Shown here piece by piece: positions 56,014-63,745 of a stretch of 64,000 bases of DNA. The notes under the pieces were generated by a model, which was not told the origin of the DNA, ran no database searches, and was given only the letters and a program-made list of their open reading frames with translations. A program made the position numbers and the translations under genes. Origin of the DNA: Poseidonocella sedimentorum (GTDB lineage Bacteria > Pseudomonadota > Alphaproteobacteria > Rhodobacterales > Rhodobacteraceae); the NCBI RefSeq assembly GCF_900116005.1, contig NZ_FOYI01000002.1, positions 248,001 through 312,000 of the forward strand, written 5' to 3'. Numbering within the stretch: position 1 is the stretch's first letter; every line of letters begins with the position of its first letter.

Positions 56014-56984
56014 GGGGACCTCAGGCTTTCAAGGTGGTCCGGGCTCGGCCGGGGGAGGAGGGCGCGGACCTCATGCGCCACCTGCGCGAGCGCGGGGTGG
56101 GCGAGATTGCGCTCCAGATGGCCCCAGACGCGCGGCATCAGCGCGAGGTATTTTGGCTTGCCGCCGGCGCGCGCAAGGCGGGCGAAGACGCCGAGGATGC
56201 GCAACGCGCGCGCGGTGCCGAAGAGGGCGAGTGCATGGGCAAGCTCGGCCTCGGTCATGCCGGCGCCCTCGGCGAAGCGCCGGATCTGACGGGCGACCAT
56301 ATCGGGCGGCACGTCGCGCCGCGCGTCTTGCAGGAACGAGACCAGATCATAGGCCGGGTGGGCGACCATGGCGTCCTGAAAATCGATGAGGCCGGCGCGG
56401 GCAAGACCCGGGTTTTCAGGCAGGTGGATGATGTTTTCAGCGTGATAGTCACGCAGCATCAGCACTGGTTCCGCCGGCGGGGCGTCCTCGAGCGCCGCCT
56501 TGAGGGCCGCGCGGAGGGGAGCGTAGCGCGCCGCGTCAAGGTCTGCGTAAAACGTTGCCGCCAATTCGGCCTGATCGGCGGCGGTCTCGGCGTCGAAGTG
56601 CGCAAGGTCGGGGGCCGGATGCTGGCCGAGCCGGAGCAGGACATCGATGGCAAGATCGCTGAGCGGCTGTGCAAGCGCGGGGGTGTTGGCGATCTGGCGG
56701 GCGAAGACGCGATCGCCGAAATCCTCGATCAAGAGCGCGCCGCGCGTCAGATCCGCCGAGAGGATGCGCGGCGGTCTGAGGCCCCGGTCGCGCAGCAGGC
56801 CGGCCACATGCGCGAAGTTTACGGCCACCGAAGGATCCGCCGGGGAGGTCATGAGGATCGCGCGCTCGGCGCCGCGCCGGAGCCGCAAGAACGCCTTGGT
56901 CGAAGCGTCGCCCTCCATCGGGCTTTGCTCCGCATCGCCCCAGCCCGCCGCGCGGAGCAGGTCCATTTCCGCGGTGTCAGACAA
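55998..56984 (-). CDS. amgK: Anomeric MurNAc/GlcNAc kinase AmgK
   Basis: About 328 residues with the aminoglycoside-kinase fold. The catalytic loop is MLRDYHAENIIHL and the metal-binding Asp lies in AGLIDFQDAM; GALLIEDFGDRVFA is the hinge region. It phosphorylates MurNAc at C1 for MurU, bypassing de novo synthesis. The start is probably TTG 56984, which reads SDTAEMDLLRAAGW and overlaps the tsaE stop; ATG 56966 would be slightly short. Its 3' end overlaps murU by 16 bases. Confidence 0.88.
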   Translation of the reverse strand: MSDTAEMDLLRAAGWGDAEQSPMEGDASTKAFLRLRRGAERAILMTSPADPSVAVNFAHVAGLLRDRGLRPPRILSADLTRGALLIEDFGDRVFARQIANTPALAQPLSDLAIDVLLRLGQHPAPDLAHFDAETAADQAELAATFYADLDAARYAPLRAALKAALEDAPPAEPVLMLRDYHAENIIHLPENPGLARAGLIDFQDAMVAHPAYDLVSFLQDARRDVPPDMVARQIRRFAEGAGMTEAELAHALALFGTARALRILGVFARLARAGGKPKYLALMPRVWGHLERNLAHPALAQVAHEVRALLPRPSPDHLESLRSPCPTP

Positions 56985-57441
56985 GGGTGGCAACCTCGTC
57001 CCAGGCCGGATCGCTCCATTCCAGATGCGCGCGCCTGCCCTCGCCGGTCTCGTCCGGATCGAGCCGCAGGGTGAGCGCGCCGTCGGGCCGCAGGGCGCCG
57101 AGACGGTCGGGCCATTCCACGAGGCAGAACGCCTCCTCGAAGGCTTCGGTCAGGCCGAGCTCGATGCATTCCCCGGGATCGCCGAGCCGGTAGAGATCGG
57201 CGTGCCAGATATCACAGGGCGCGGCCTCGTAGCTCTGCACCAGTGTGAAGGTCGGGGAGGGGACCTCGACAAGCCCCAGCTCGGCGCGGATCAGCGCGCG
57301 GGCGAAGTGGGATTTCCCGGCGCCGATCTGCCCTTCGAGCAGGATCGTGCGGCCGGGGGCGATCAGCGCGGCGAGGCGCCGGGCGAGCGCATCGGTCGCG
57401 TCTGGGTCGGGGAGGGGAATGCTGATCCGGGTGGGCGCCAT
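56977..57441 (-). CDS. tsaE: tRNA threonylcarbamoyladenosine biosynthesis ATPase TsaE
   Basis: A 154-residue P-loop protein required for t6A37 on ANN-decoding tRNAs. Walker A is GQIGAGKSHFARALI, switch I SPTFTLVQSYE, and the characteristic WHADLYRLGDPGECIELGL and LVEWPDRLGAL follow. It heads the amgK-murU-addB-addA run. A PAS-domain gene lies upstream on the same strand, and tsaE next to a DivL-like gene is also seen in Caulobacter. Confidence 0.95.
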   Translation of the reverse strand: MAPTRISIPLPDPDATDALARRLAALIAPGRTILLEGQIGAGKSHFARALIRAELGLVEVPSPTFTLVQSYEAAPCDIWHADLYRLGDPGECIELGLTEAFEEAFCLVEWPDRLGALRPDGALTLRLDPDETGEGRRAHLEWSDPAWDEVATLV

Positions 57442-57508
57442 GCGTCATGAATAGCGGATCGGCCCGAACCCGCAAGGCATCAGCTGCGCGGCCCGGCGGC
57501 GGCGCGGC

Positions 57509-59068
57509 TCAGCTTGAGGTGGTGACCCGGTTGAGCGCCTTGGCGTCGGCGGGCATGGCGCCCACCGTGCGGAAGCTGACCATGGTGCCACCCACGGCGA
57601 TCGGCGTTGCGGTGCAGAGCAGCGACAAGCCGTTGCGCGTCGCGAGGCGATAGGTGCGCGGCGCACGGGAGCGCGCGCCCGTCACCAGCGCGTTGATCTC
57701 GTCCCAGGCGTCGCTCGGCTCACAGGTCTTGGCCCAGATCTCGCAGCAATCCACGATGGTCGAGCGCTCCAGTTGTGCCTTGTCCTTGATGTCCCACAGA
57801 TGCTGGAAACGGCGGTTGCCGAGCGACACCGCGCCGTTGGTGGTGAAGATCACCACGGCTTCTTCCATCGCGTCGACGGCGGAGCGGCAAAGGTCCAGCT
57901 CGGCGCGGAAATCCCGGGTCACGCGGATCTCTTCGGAGATATCCTCGAACAAAAAGGCCAGCGCCCCGTCCGGATGCGGCCGGCCCGTGACCTTGTAGGT
58001 CAGCCCCGAGGAGAGGCTCCAGATTTCGGTATAGGTCCCGTCGCGCGCCTCTTCGGCCAGCCGAGAGATGTTGTCGCGCCAGGTGGGGTAATTCTTGGGT
58101 TCAGGCATCATATTGCTCTCGCGCATGTGGTCGAAGAACGAGATGAGCGCCGGGCGCGTGCTGAGGAATTCCACCGGCATTTTCGTGAGGTTGATCAGCG
58201 CCGGGTTGAACAGCGCCAGTTGCCGGTTGCGGTCGAAGATGGCGAGGCCGATGGAGAGCTGGGCGAAGGTCTTGGCGAGGGTTTGGACGAAGTTCCGCTG
58301 GGCGACGGCGGCGTTCACCACCGCGTTGACGTCGATCGCGTAATGCTGCGTGCCGCAGGCATGGGGCAGGGAGTAGATGTCGAACCAATGCGGCTTCTCG
58401 CCGGTGCGGGTGACGATGGATTGGCGCACGGGCACACCGCTGCGCGACCGGTCGGGTTCGGCGAACAGGTGGACAAGCTCGTCGGAGGCGACGTCGGTAT
58501 AGCGCGCCATGCGGCAGAGCGCGCGATAGGCGGCGTTGGCATAGTCGATTCCGCCATCGGGATTGACGTGCCAGATCGGCGCGGGGGCATTTTCGACAAG
58601 GTGCTCGAACCGGTTGCTCTGCAACACGCCTTCGATGGAATCGTGGAGCATCTCGCCGAGGTTCTCGGGCAGGCTCTGCTTGACCAGAACCCGCGTCTGG
58701 GCGCCGAGATCGGTGATCTCCACCAGACCGCTGTCCGCCGTGAGGTCGGAGACATAGGTCAGCATCGGTGTCTTGCCCGCCGATGCGGCCATCGGGTTCT
58801 CGGCCGGGAATTCCGAAAACCTGGGGGCAAGGCGCCGCGTGAGCGCGGTCCAGTCGGTGTCATCGGCCGAAAGCGGGCGGATCAGCGCCGGCGCATTCGT
58901 GTGAACGAGGGTTTGCCCCTCGAACAGGAAGTTCAGATCCGGAACGGTCTTGATCTCGCCGCTGTCCTTGACCGGCGCGGGGGCGCGCAGTCTCAGGGCG
59001 ACGGAAAGCACACCTGCGAGCATGGCACAGATGAGGACCACCAGAATTTGGGCGGGGGTGATGGGCAA
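57509..59068 (-). CDS. PAS-domain membrane protein, DivL-like but without kinase domains
   Basis: 519 residues. One N-terminal membrane helix (ILVVLICAMLAGVLSVALRL) is followed by at least three PAS-like modules: FEHLVENAPAPIWHVNPDGGIDYANAAYRALC, LSIGLAIFDRNRQLALFNPALINL and MEEAVVIFTTNGAVSLGNRRFQHLW. Each is built like those of the cell-cycle regulator DivL. The protein ends after the third PAS: no HisKA or HATPase follows, and a clean stop with tsaE next argues against a simple frameshift. The start is TTG 59068 with GAGG 8 bases upstream. A CtrA box lies 44-58 bases before the start. Confidence 0.8.
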   Translation of the reverse strand: MPITPAQILVVLICAMLAGVLSVALRLRAPAPVKDSGEIKTVPDLNFLFEGQTLVHTNAPALIRPLSADDTDWTALTRRLAPRFSEFPAENPMAASAGKTPMLTYVSDLTADSGLVEITDLGAQTRVLVKQSLPENLGEMLHDSIEGVLQSNRFEHLVENAPAPIWHVNPDGGIDYANAAYRALCRMARYTDVASDELVHLFAEPDRSRSGVPVRQSIVTRTGEKPHWFDIYSLPHACGTQHYAIDVNAVVNAAVAQRNFVQTLAKTFAQLSIGLAIFDRNRQLALFNPALINLTKMPVEFLSTRPALISFFDHMRESNMMPEPKNYPTWRDNISRLAEEARDGTYTEIWSLSSGLTYKVTGRPHPDGALAFLFEDISEEIRVTRDFRAELDLCRSAVDAMEEAVVIFTTNGAVSLGNRRFQHLWDIKDKAQLERSTIVDCCEIWAKTCEPSDAWDEINALVTGARSRAPRTYRLATRNGLSLLCTATPIAVGGTMVSFRTVGAMPADAKALNRVTTSS

Positions 59069-59111
59069 CGCGCTTACCTCGGTTCGTCGCGGCTAAAGTG
59101 ATCAATCATTG

Positions 59112-59126
59112 TTAACGGAGTGTTAA
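59112..59126 (-). promoter_or_regulatory. full CtrA-type box (TTAA-N7-TTAA)
   Basis: TTAACGGAGTGTTAA matches the full CtrA consensus TTAA-N7-TTAA exactly. It sits 44 bases upstream of the start of the DivL-like PAS gene, where CtrA would overlap the promoter. It is in the 123-bp gap between that gene and the 3' end of regB. Confidence 0.7.
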
Positions 59127-59191
59127 CGCTTGGGGCGACCGCGACCCAGAGCTTAAAGAAAGATGAATGTTGTGAAGGGTATGCCACGGTT

Positions 59192-60571
59192 TCAATGGTA
59201 AACTCGGGCCATTGGCGCCGCGCTGCGGCCCGCGTGCGGCTCGTCGGTGAGCAATGCGCGCGCCCATGTTGCCACGACAATCGCGCCGGGAAAGTCCGAT
59301 GACGCCCCCGCGCCGTTAACGAAATTGATCTCCGCGCCGGTGCGTTCGAGCAGCGTCTTGGCGATGAAGAGGCCGAGCCCCATGCCGGCGTATTCGGGGC
59401 GCGCGTCGCGATCCTTCTCGACGAGACGGCGGCGGACGAAGGGCTCTCCGATCCGGCCGAGGACGCTGGGCGGAAATCCCGGCCCGTCGTCTTCGATGCG
59501 GACGCCGATCTCGCTCCCGGTCCAATGCGCTTCGAGCCGCACCGTCTCGCGGGAGAAGTCCACGGCGTTCTGGATGAGATTGCGCAGCCCGTGGATGAGC
59601 TCCGGCCGGCGGAGGATCTCGGGCTGCTTGCCCGCATCCGCCCCGGGGCGCTCGACAAACTCGATCCGCGCGCCGCGATCGAGATGGGGCTCCGCCGCCT
59701 CGCGCAGAACGGCCATCAGTGGCGCCTGCTTCAGATGCTCCTCCACATCGCCATCCCGGCCCATGGAGCGCAGGATATCGCGGCACCGCTCCGCCTGGCT
59801 GCGAATGAGCAGGGCGTCTTCCTGCAACTCGGGCTGGCCGGCGAGCTCTTCGACGAGCTCGGAGCTGGTGAGCTTGATCGTCGCGAGCGGCGTGCCGAGC
59901 TCATGGGCGGTGGCGGCAATCACACGGCCCAGATCGTTGAGTTTCTGCTCACGGGCAAGCGCGAGGTTGGTGGCTTCGAGCGCGTCCTGCATCGATTGTA
60001 GCTCGCCCGTGATCCGGCGCGCATTGAGAGCCATGAACACGATCCCGATCACCAGGGCGACCCAATGGCCGAAGACGAAGGGCACCGGCATTTTCAGCAC
60101 GCTGCCGCCGGTGGTGTGGAGCAGGAGGTAGTAGCGTGAGAGCAGCGTCACCATGGCGATGGCGACGGCCCCGAGAAACAGCGTCGAGCGGTTGGAAAGC
60201 GCGGCGGCGGAGATGGTGACGGGGCCGAGGATCAGCAGCGCAAACGGGTTGTGCAGCCCGCCCGTGAGGTAGAGCAGAACGCCCAGAAGCAGCAGATCGA
60301 GCAGGAAAATGAACGTGGTCCAGTGCTCGGGGAGGCGCCGGCCGCCCGGAAAAACCACCATCGCCACCAGGTTGGTGATGGTCGCGATCCCCACCGCAAG
60401 GAAGCACAGGCCCATCTCCAGATCGAGATCATAGAGCGCGCGGGCAAAAAGGATCGCCGAAAGCTGGCCGAAAATCGCCAGCCAGCGCAGCAGGACGATG
60501 GTCCGGAGGCGGACCCAGCCGGCCCGTTGTTCGCGCTGGTCATGCGCAAGATACGTGGGTGTCTCGGCCAT
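59192..60571 (-). CDS. regB: Redox sensor histidine kinase RegB/PrrB
   Basis: A 459-residue kinase with six N-terminal helices. The quinone-sensing segment GGLHNPFALLILGPVTISA lies at about residues 104-122. The phospho-accepting His223 is in AATAHELGTPLATIK, and a single cysteine exactly 40 residues later (Cys263, QAERCRDILRSMG) corresponds to redox-active Cys265 of Rhodobacter RegB. The ATPase domain has LRNLIQNAVDFS, DDGPGFPPSVLG and GMGLGLFIAKTLLE. ATG at 60571. It is divergent from senC-regA, the standard arrangement. Confidence 0.96.
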   Translation of the reverse strand: MAETPTYLAHDQREQRAGWVRLRTIVLLRWLAIFGQLSAILFARALYDLDLEMGLCFLAVGIATITNLVAMVVFPGGRRLPEHWTTFIFLLDLLLLGVLLYLTGGLHNPFALLILGPVTISAAALSNRSTLFLGAVAIAMVTLLSRYYLLLHTTGGSVLKMPVPFVFGHWVALVIGIVFMALNARRITGELQSMQDALEATNLALAREQKLNDLGRVIAATAHELGTPLATIKLTSSELVEELAGQPELQEDALLIRSQAERCRDILRSMGRDGDVEEHLKQAPLMAVLREAAEPHLDRGARIEFVERPGADAGKQPEILRRPELIHGLRNLIQNAVDFSRETVRLEAHWTGSEIGVRIEDDGPGFPPSVLGRIGEPFVRRRLVEKDRDARPEYAGMGLGLFIAKTLLERTGAEINFVNGAGASSDFPGAIVVATWARALLTDEPHAGRSAAPMARVYH

Positions 60572-60671
60572 GCTGTGCGCGTTTGTCCTGTTGTACTCTG
60601 GTCTGGAGAGGCTATGTCCGACGCAGCGGCGGTTCAATTCATTTCCGCCGGTTGAATAGGGAGTGACACGG

Positions 60672-61289
60672 ATGAGAACCCTGATCGCCGGCGCGGCCGC
60701 AGCCGCCCTTGCCGCCCTGATTGGCGGTTTCTGGTTTGCCACGCGCTCTGGCCCGGAGACAGCGTTCGACGCGTGTCGCGGCGGGTCTGTCGCCGGAGGC
60801 GATGCCATTGGCGGGCCGATCACCCTCGTGAGCGAAACCGGTGAAACGGTGACCGATCAGGACATCTTCACCGCGCCGACACTCGTCTATTTCGGCTATA
60901 CCTATTGCCCCGATGTCTGCCCCTATGATGCCGCGCGCAACGCCGAGGCGGTCGATCTTCTGGCCGAGATGGGCCACGAGGTGAAATCGGTCTTCATCAC
61001 CATCGACCCCGAGCGCGATACGCCGGAGGTTTTGCAAGAGTTCACCGACTACATGCACGAGGACATGATCGGCCTCACGGGTTCGCCCGCGCAGATCGAC
61101 GCTGCGGCCAAGGCCTACAAGACCTACTACGAGAAGCAGGATAGCGAAGACGAATTCTATCTCGTGGATCATATGACATTCACCTACCTCATGATGCCCG
61201 GGGGCGCCTTCGCCGATTTCTTTCGGCGCGACGTGACGGCGGACGACATGGCGACGCGGGCGGCGTGTTTCATCGAGGCGGCCTCCTGA
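60672..61289 (+). CDS. senC: SCO1/SenC (PrrC) copper chaperone
   Basis: A 205-residue membrane-anchored thioredoxin-fold protein: anchor LIAGAAAAALAALIGGFW, then the copper-binding FGYTYCPDVCPYD (CxxxC) and the third ligand His in LVDHMTFTYLM. It helps assemble the CuA or CuB site of cytochrome oxidase and modulates Reg signalling. ATG at 60672 has GGGAG 7 bases upstream; a GTG three codons earlier also fits. It lies between regB and regA. Confidence 0.95.
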   Translation: MRTLIAGAAAAALAALIGGFWFATRSGPETAFDACRGGSVAGGDAIGGPITLVSETGETVTDQDIFTAPTLVYFGYTYCPDVCPYDAARNAEAVDLLAEMGHEVKSVFITIDPERDTPEVLQEFTDYMHEDMIGLTGSPAQIDAAAKAYKTYYEKQDSEDEFYLVDHMTFTYLMMPGGAFADFFRRDVTADDMATRAACFIEAAS

Positions 61290-61353
61290 TTTGACGTGAT
61301 GCGCCCCGCGGCTTACATCATGCGGAGTGACCGGGACGGGAGGATCCTTTGCT

Positions 61354-61911
61354 GTGAACGCGAACGAAGACAGCCCGGAGCTCGGTGAGGACCGCTCGCT
61401 GCTATTGGTGGACGACGACGAGCCGTTTCTGAAGCGCCTTGCCAAGGCGATGGAGAAGCGCGGTTTCGAAGTCGAGACCGCCGGGTCCGTTGCGGCGGGA
61501 CGCGCGGTGGCCACGGCCCGAAAGCCGGCCTATGCGGTGGTTGATCTCAAACTCGGGGATGGCAATGGGCTCGATGTGGTCGAGGTGTTGCGCGAAAAGC
61601 GGCCCGACAGCCGGGTCGTCGTCCTGACCGGGTACGGCGCGATTGCGACGGCTGTGGCGGCGGTCAAGATCGGCGCGACGGATTACCTTGCCAAGCCCGC
61701 GGATGCGACGGATATCGAGCGCGCCTTGCTGACCGCGGAGGGGGATTTGCCGCCCCCGCCGGAGAATCCGATGAGCGCCGATCGGGTTCGGTGGGAGCAT
61801 ATCCAGCGGGTCTATGAGCTTTGTGATCGGAACGTGTCCGAGACGGCGCGGCGGCTGAACATGCATCGGCGGACCTTGCAGCGGATCCTCGCGAAACGCA
61901 GCCCGCGATAG
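61354..61911 (+). CDS. regA: Redox response regulator RegA/PrrA/ActR
   Basis: A 185-residue regulator. The receiver begins RSLLLVDDDEPFLKRLAKAM, with phosphoacceptor Asp64 in AVVDLKLGDGNGLDV and KPADATDIE (conserved Lys). A proline-rich linker (LPPPPENPMSADRVRWEHI) leads to the Fis-type HTH NVSETARRLNMHRRTLQRILAKR. This C-terminus is almost invariant in the RegA family. The start is GTG 61354, with GGGAGG 10 bases upstream. It activates or represses respiration, photosynthesis and CO2/N2 fixation genes in relatives. Confidence 0.96.
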   Translation: MNANEDSPELGEDRSLLLVDDDEPFLKRLAKAMEKRGFEVETAGSVAAGRAVATARKPAYAVVDLKLGDGNGLDVVEVLREKRPDSRVVVLTGYGAIATAVAAVKIGATDYLAKPADATDIERALLTAEGDLPPPPENPMSADRVRWEHIQRVYELCDRNVSETARRLNMHRRTLQRILAKRSPR

Positions 61912-61965
61912 GGGGCGCTGCCCCCGCCCGTGCCTGCGGCACGGACTCCCCCGGAGTATTTTGGA
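61911..61965. repeat. double-hairpin intergenic element after regA
   Basis: GGGGGC-gct-GCCCCC (61911-61925) is followed at once by CCGTGCC-tgc-GGCACGG (61928-61944) and then ACTCCCCCGGAGTATTTTGG. The two hairpins plus the CCGGAGTATTTT tail resemble a palindromic element dispersed in many Rhodobacteraceae genomes, where it often serves as a transcript end. The first hairpin overlaps the last base of the regA stop codon. Confidence 0.7.
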
Positions 61966-61985
61966 AGAGAAGAAGCGGAGCGCGC

Positions 61986-62579
61986 CTAGAGCGCGGCGAG
62001 TAAGTCGCGATGTCTGACGAGGAAGGCTTCGCGGACGGTTTTTGGCGGGCGAAGATCGATCTTCAGGGATTTCGTGAGCTCGGGATCCGGGGCGCCAAAG
62101 AAACGATTGGCGTCTTGCTTCGAGAAACCCGCGATTTGCGTGGCCTCCAGCCAGGCGCTGATCTTGTCGGCCTGTTTGATCTGGGACTTGACGGTTTTCG
62201 GCAGCTCGCCGGGCAGGCCGAAGCGGATATGGACCGCCGCGGCGAGGCGTTCGTCCAGCGCACCGTAGCTCGCGCCGACCGCGGCTTTCACCGGGGAAAT
62301 CATGTCGCCGATCACGTATTCGGGTGCGTCGTGGAGCAGGGCGGCGAGGCGCCATTTCGGCGGGGCGGAGGGTTTGCGCAGGGAGAAGATGCGTTCAACC
62401 AGCAGAGAATGCTCGGCCACGGAATAGGGAAAATCGCCTTCGGTCTGGCCATTCCAGCGCGCGACGAAGGCAAGGCCGTGCGCGATGTCTTCGATTTCGA
62501 TGTCGACCGGCGTTGGGTCCAGAAGATCGAGCCTTCGGCCGGAGAGCATTCGTTGCCAGGCGCGGGGTATGGTGGGCAT
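61986..62579 (-). CDS. HD-domain phosphohydrolase (YfbR/YfdR type)
   Basis: A 197-residue protein with an HD metal site: the first His in YSVAEHSLLVERIF and the HD pair in LAALLHDAPEYVIGDMISPVK. It resembles small nucleotide-cleaving HD hydrolases such as the YfbR 5'-nucleotidase group. ATG at 62579. It is convergent with regA across the double-hairpin element. The substrate is unproven. Confidence 0.88.
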   Translation of the reverse strand: MPTIPRAWQRMLSGRRLDLLDPTPVDIEIEDIAHGLAFVARWNGQTEGDFPYSVAEHSLLVERIFSLRKPSAPPKWRLAALLHDAPEYVIGDMISPVKAAVGASYGALDERLAAAVHIRFGLPGELPKTVKSQIKQADKISAWLEATQIAGFSKQDANRFFGAPDPELTKSLKIDLRPPKTVREAFLVRHRDLLAAL

Positions 62580-62662
62580 GTCGCGTCCTTCGGCGGGGGC
62601 CGCCTTAAAAAAGTCATGAACTTGTGCGGAAGTACTGCGTTAGTGCGTGAAGGAAAACCGAT

Positions 62663-62971
62663 ATGACTGAACGCAAGACAAAATTTTCAACGCTTCTGGC
62701 CGCGGCCCTTGTCATCGCGACGGGAGCATCTGCCGAGCCTGTGTGCATGAGCAGCGGAGAGTTGGAAGCCGGATTGGTGGATTGGTACGGCGAGCGCCCG
62801 GTCGAGCCGGCAAGTGGCGCGCGGCAGCTCTGGGCATCGGAGGTGAGCGGGAGCTGGAGCCTCGTGGAGTACAGAGGGGACGGCCGGGCCTGTGTCCTTC
62901 GGACGGGTGATGGATGGGCGCCCGCGGAGGAGCCCGGCGATCAGTTGCTGGCGCAGTGGTCCGGCAGCTGA
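62663..62971 (+). CDS. Small secreted protein of unknown function
   Basis: 102 residues with a signal peptide (FSTLLAAALVIATGASA) and a mature domain of about 75 residues containing two cysteines (EPVCMSS and RACVLRTGDGW), which could form one disulfide. AAGGA lies 9 bases before ATG 62663. The aromatic block GSWSLVEYRGDGRACVL recurs in short periplasmic proteins of Rhodobacteraceae, to my recollection, without an assigned role. It is divergent from the HD gene. Confidence 0.75.
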   Translation: MTERKTKFSTLLAAALVIATGASAEPVCMSSGELEAGLVDWYGERPVEPASGARQLWASEVSGSWSLVEYRGDGRACVLRTGDGWAPAEEPGDQLLAQWSGS

Positions 62972-63011
62972 TCGATCGTTCGGGATGCGGGTGAGCGCTC
63001 CTGGGCGGTGA

Positions 63012-63659
63012 TCAGTCGCGCAGTACCCTTGAGCGACGGCGGTGCAGCCAGATCGCGCCCAATCCAGCGGCGAGAAGCGGTGCGGACGCCGGGAGCGGGA
63101 CCGGTGTGATCGGCTCATCGGCCTCGAACGTTACGCTCAGGGCGTAGGGGACGAAATCGCGGCTGTTGTCCACGCCGGTCGGCGTAAAGGCGGAGACGAG
63201 GAGAAAGTCGAAATCGCCCGAGATCGACGATCCGCTTGTCACGACATTGGTTACATCGCCCGAAAAGGAGATGAAGGACGAGGCGAGGTCTGTGCCGAGA
63301 TTGAGATCGATATAGTCAATCAGATCAGAGATGCTCGCGAGCGCGGCGATTTCGAAAATCGTATCGCTGACGTCTTGGACAGTCGTGATGATCTGCTCAT
63401 CGTAGGCGGTGCGACGCTCTTCAGCGTAAGTGGCCGTGATGGTCAGGACGGTTGCGGGTTCGAGCCAGGTAAGCGCGCTCGGGTCGATCCACGCGGTGAA
63501 GGCCCCGGACACATCCCAGGACGCTTCGGAGGGGGATTCGAGGTAATCGTAGGACCCTGAGGCCGTAAAATTGCCGATTGTCGCGGCATTCGCCGCCATG
63601 CCAGACACCGCACACACGATGGCCGCGGCCATGATCTTCATTTTTGAAACAAAACGCAT
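63012..63659 (-). CDS. VPLPA-CTERM sorting-domain protein
   Basis: A 215-residue exported protein. The signal peptide is KIMAAAIVCAVSGMAANA. The mature part is beta-rich with no recognised domain. The C-terminus is a sorting tripartite signal: PVPLPASAPLLAAGLGAIWL followed by the basic HRRRSR. This is the VPLPA-CTERM type, recognised by an exosortase for surface attachment or processing. No exosortase gene is in the window. ATG at 63659, or 63641. Confidence 0.85.
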   Translation of the reverse strand: MRFVSKMKIMAAAIVCAVSGMAANAATIGNFTASGSYDYLESPSEASWDVSGAFTAWIDPSALTWLEPATVLTITATYAEERRTAYDEQIITTVQDVSDTIFEIAALASISDLIDYIDLNLGTDLASSFISFSGDVTNVVTSGSSISGDFDFLLVSAFTPTGVDNSRDFVPYALSVTFEADEPITPVPLPASAPLLAAGLGAIWLHRRRSRVLRD

Positions 63660-63745
63660 TGGTCACCAGATACAGATTTTTACCCGGACGAGCCTAAACC
63701 AGTCACGCCCACCACGCAAGCTTTGAGCGGGGTCTTGGCGTCCGG

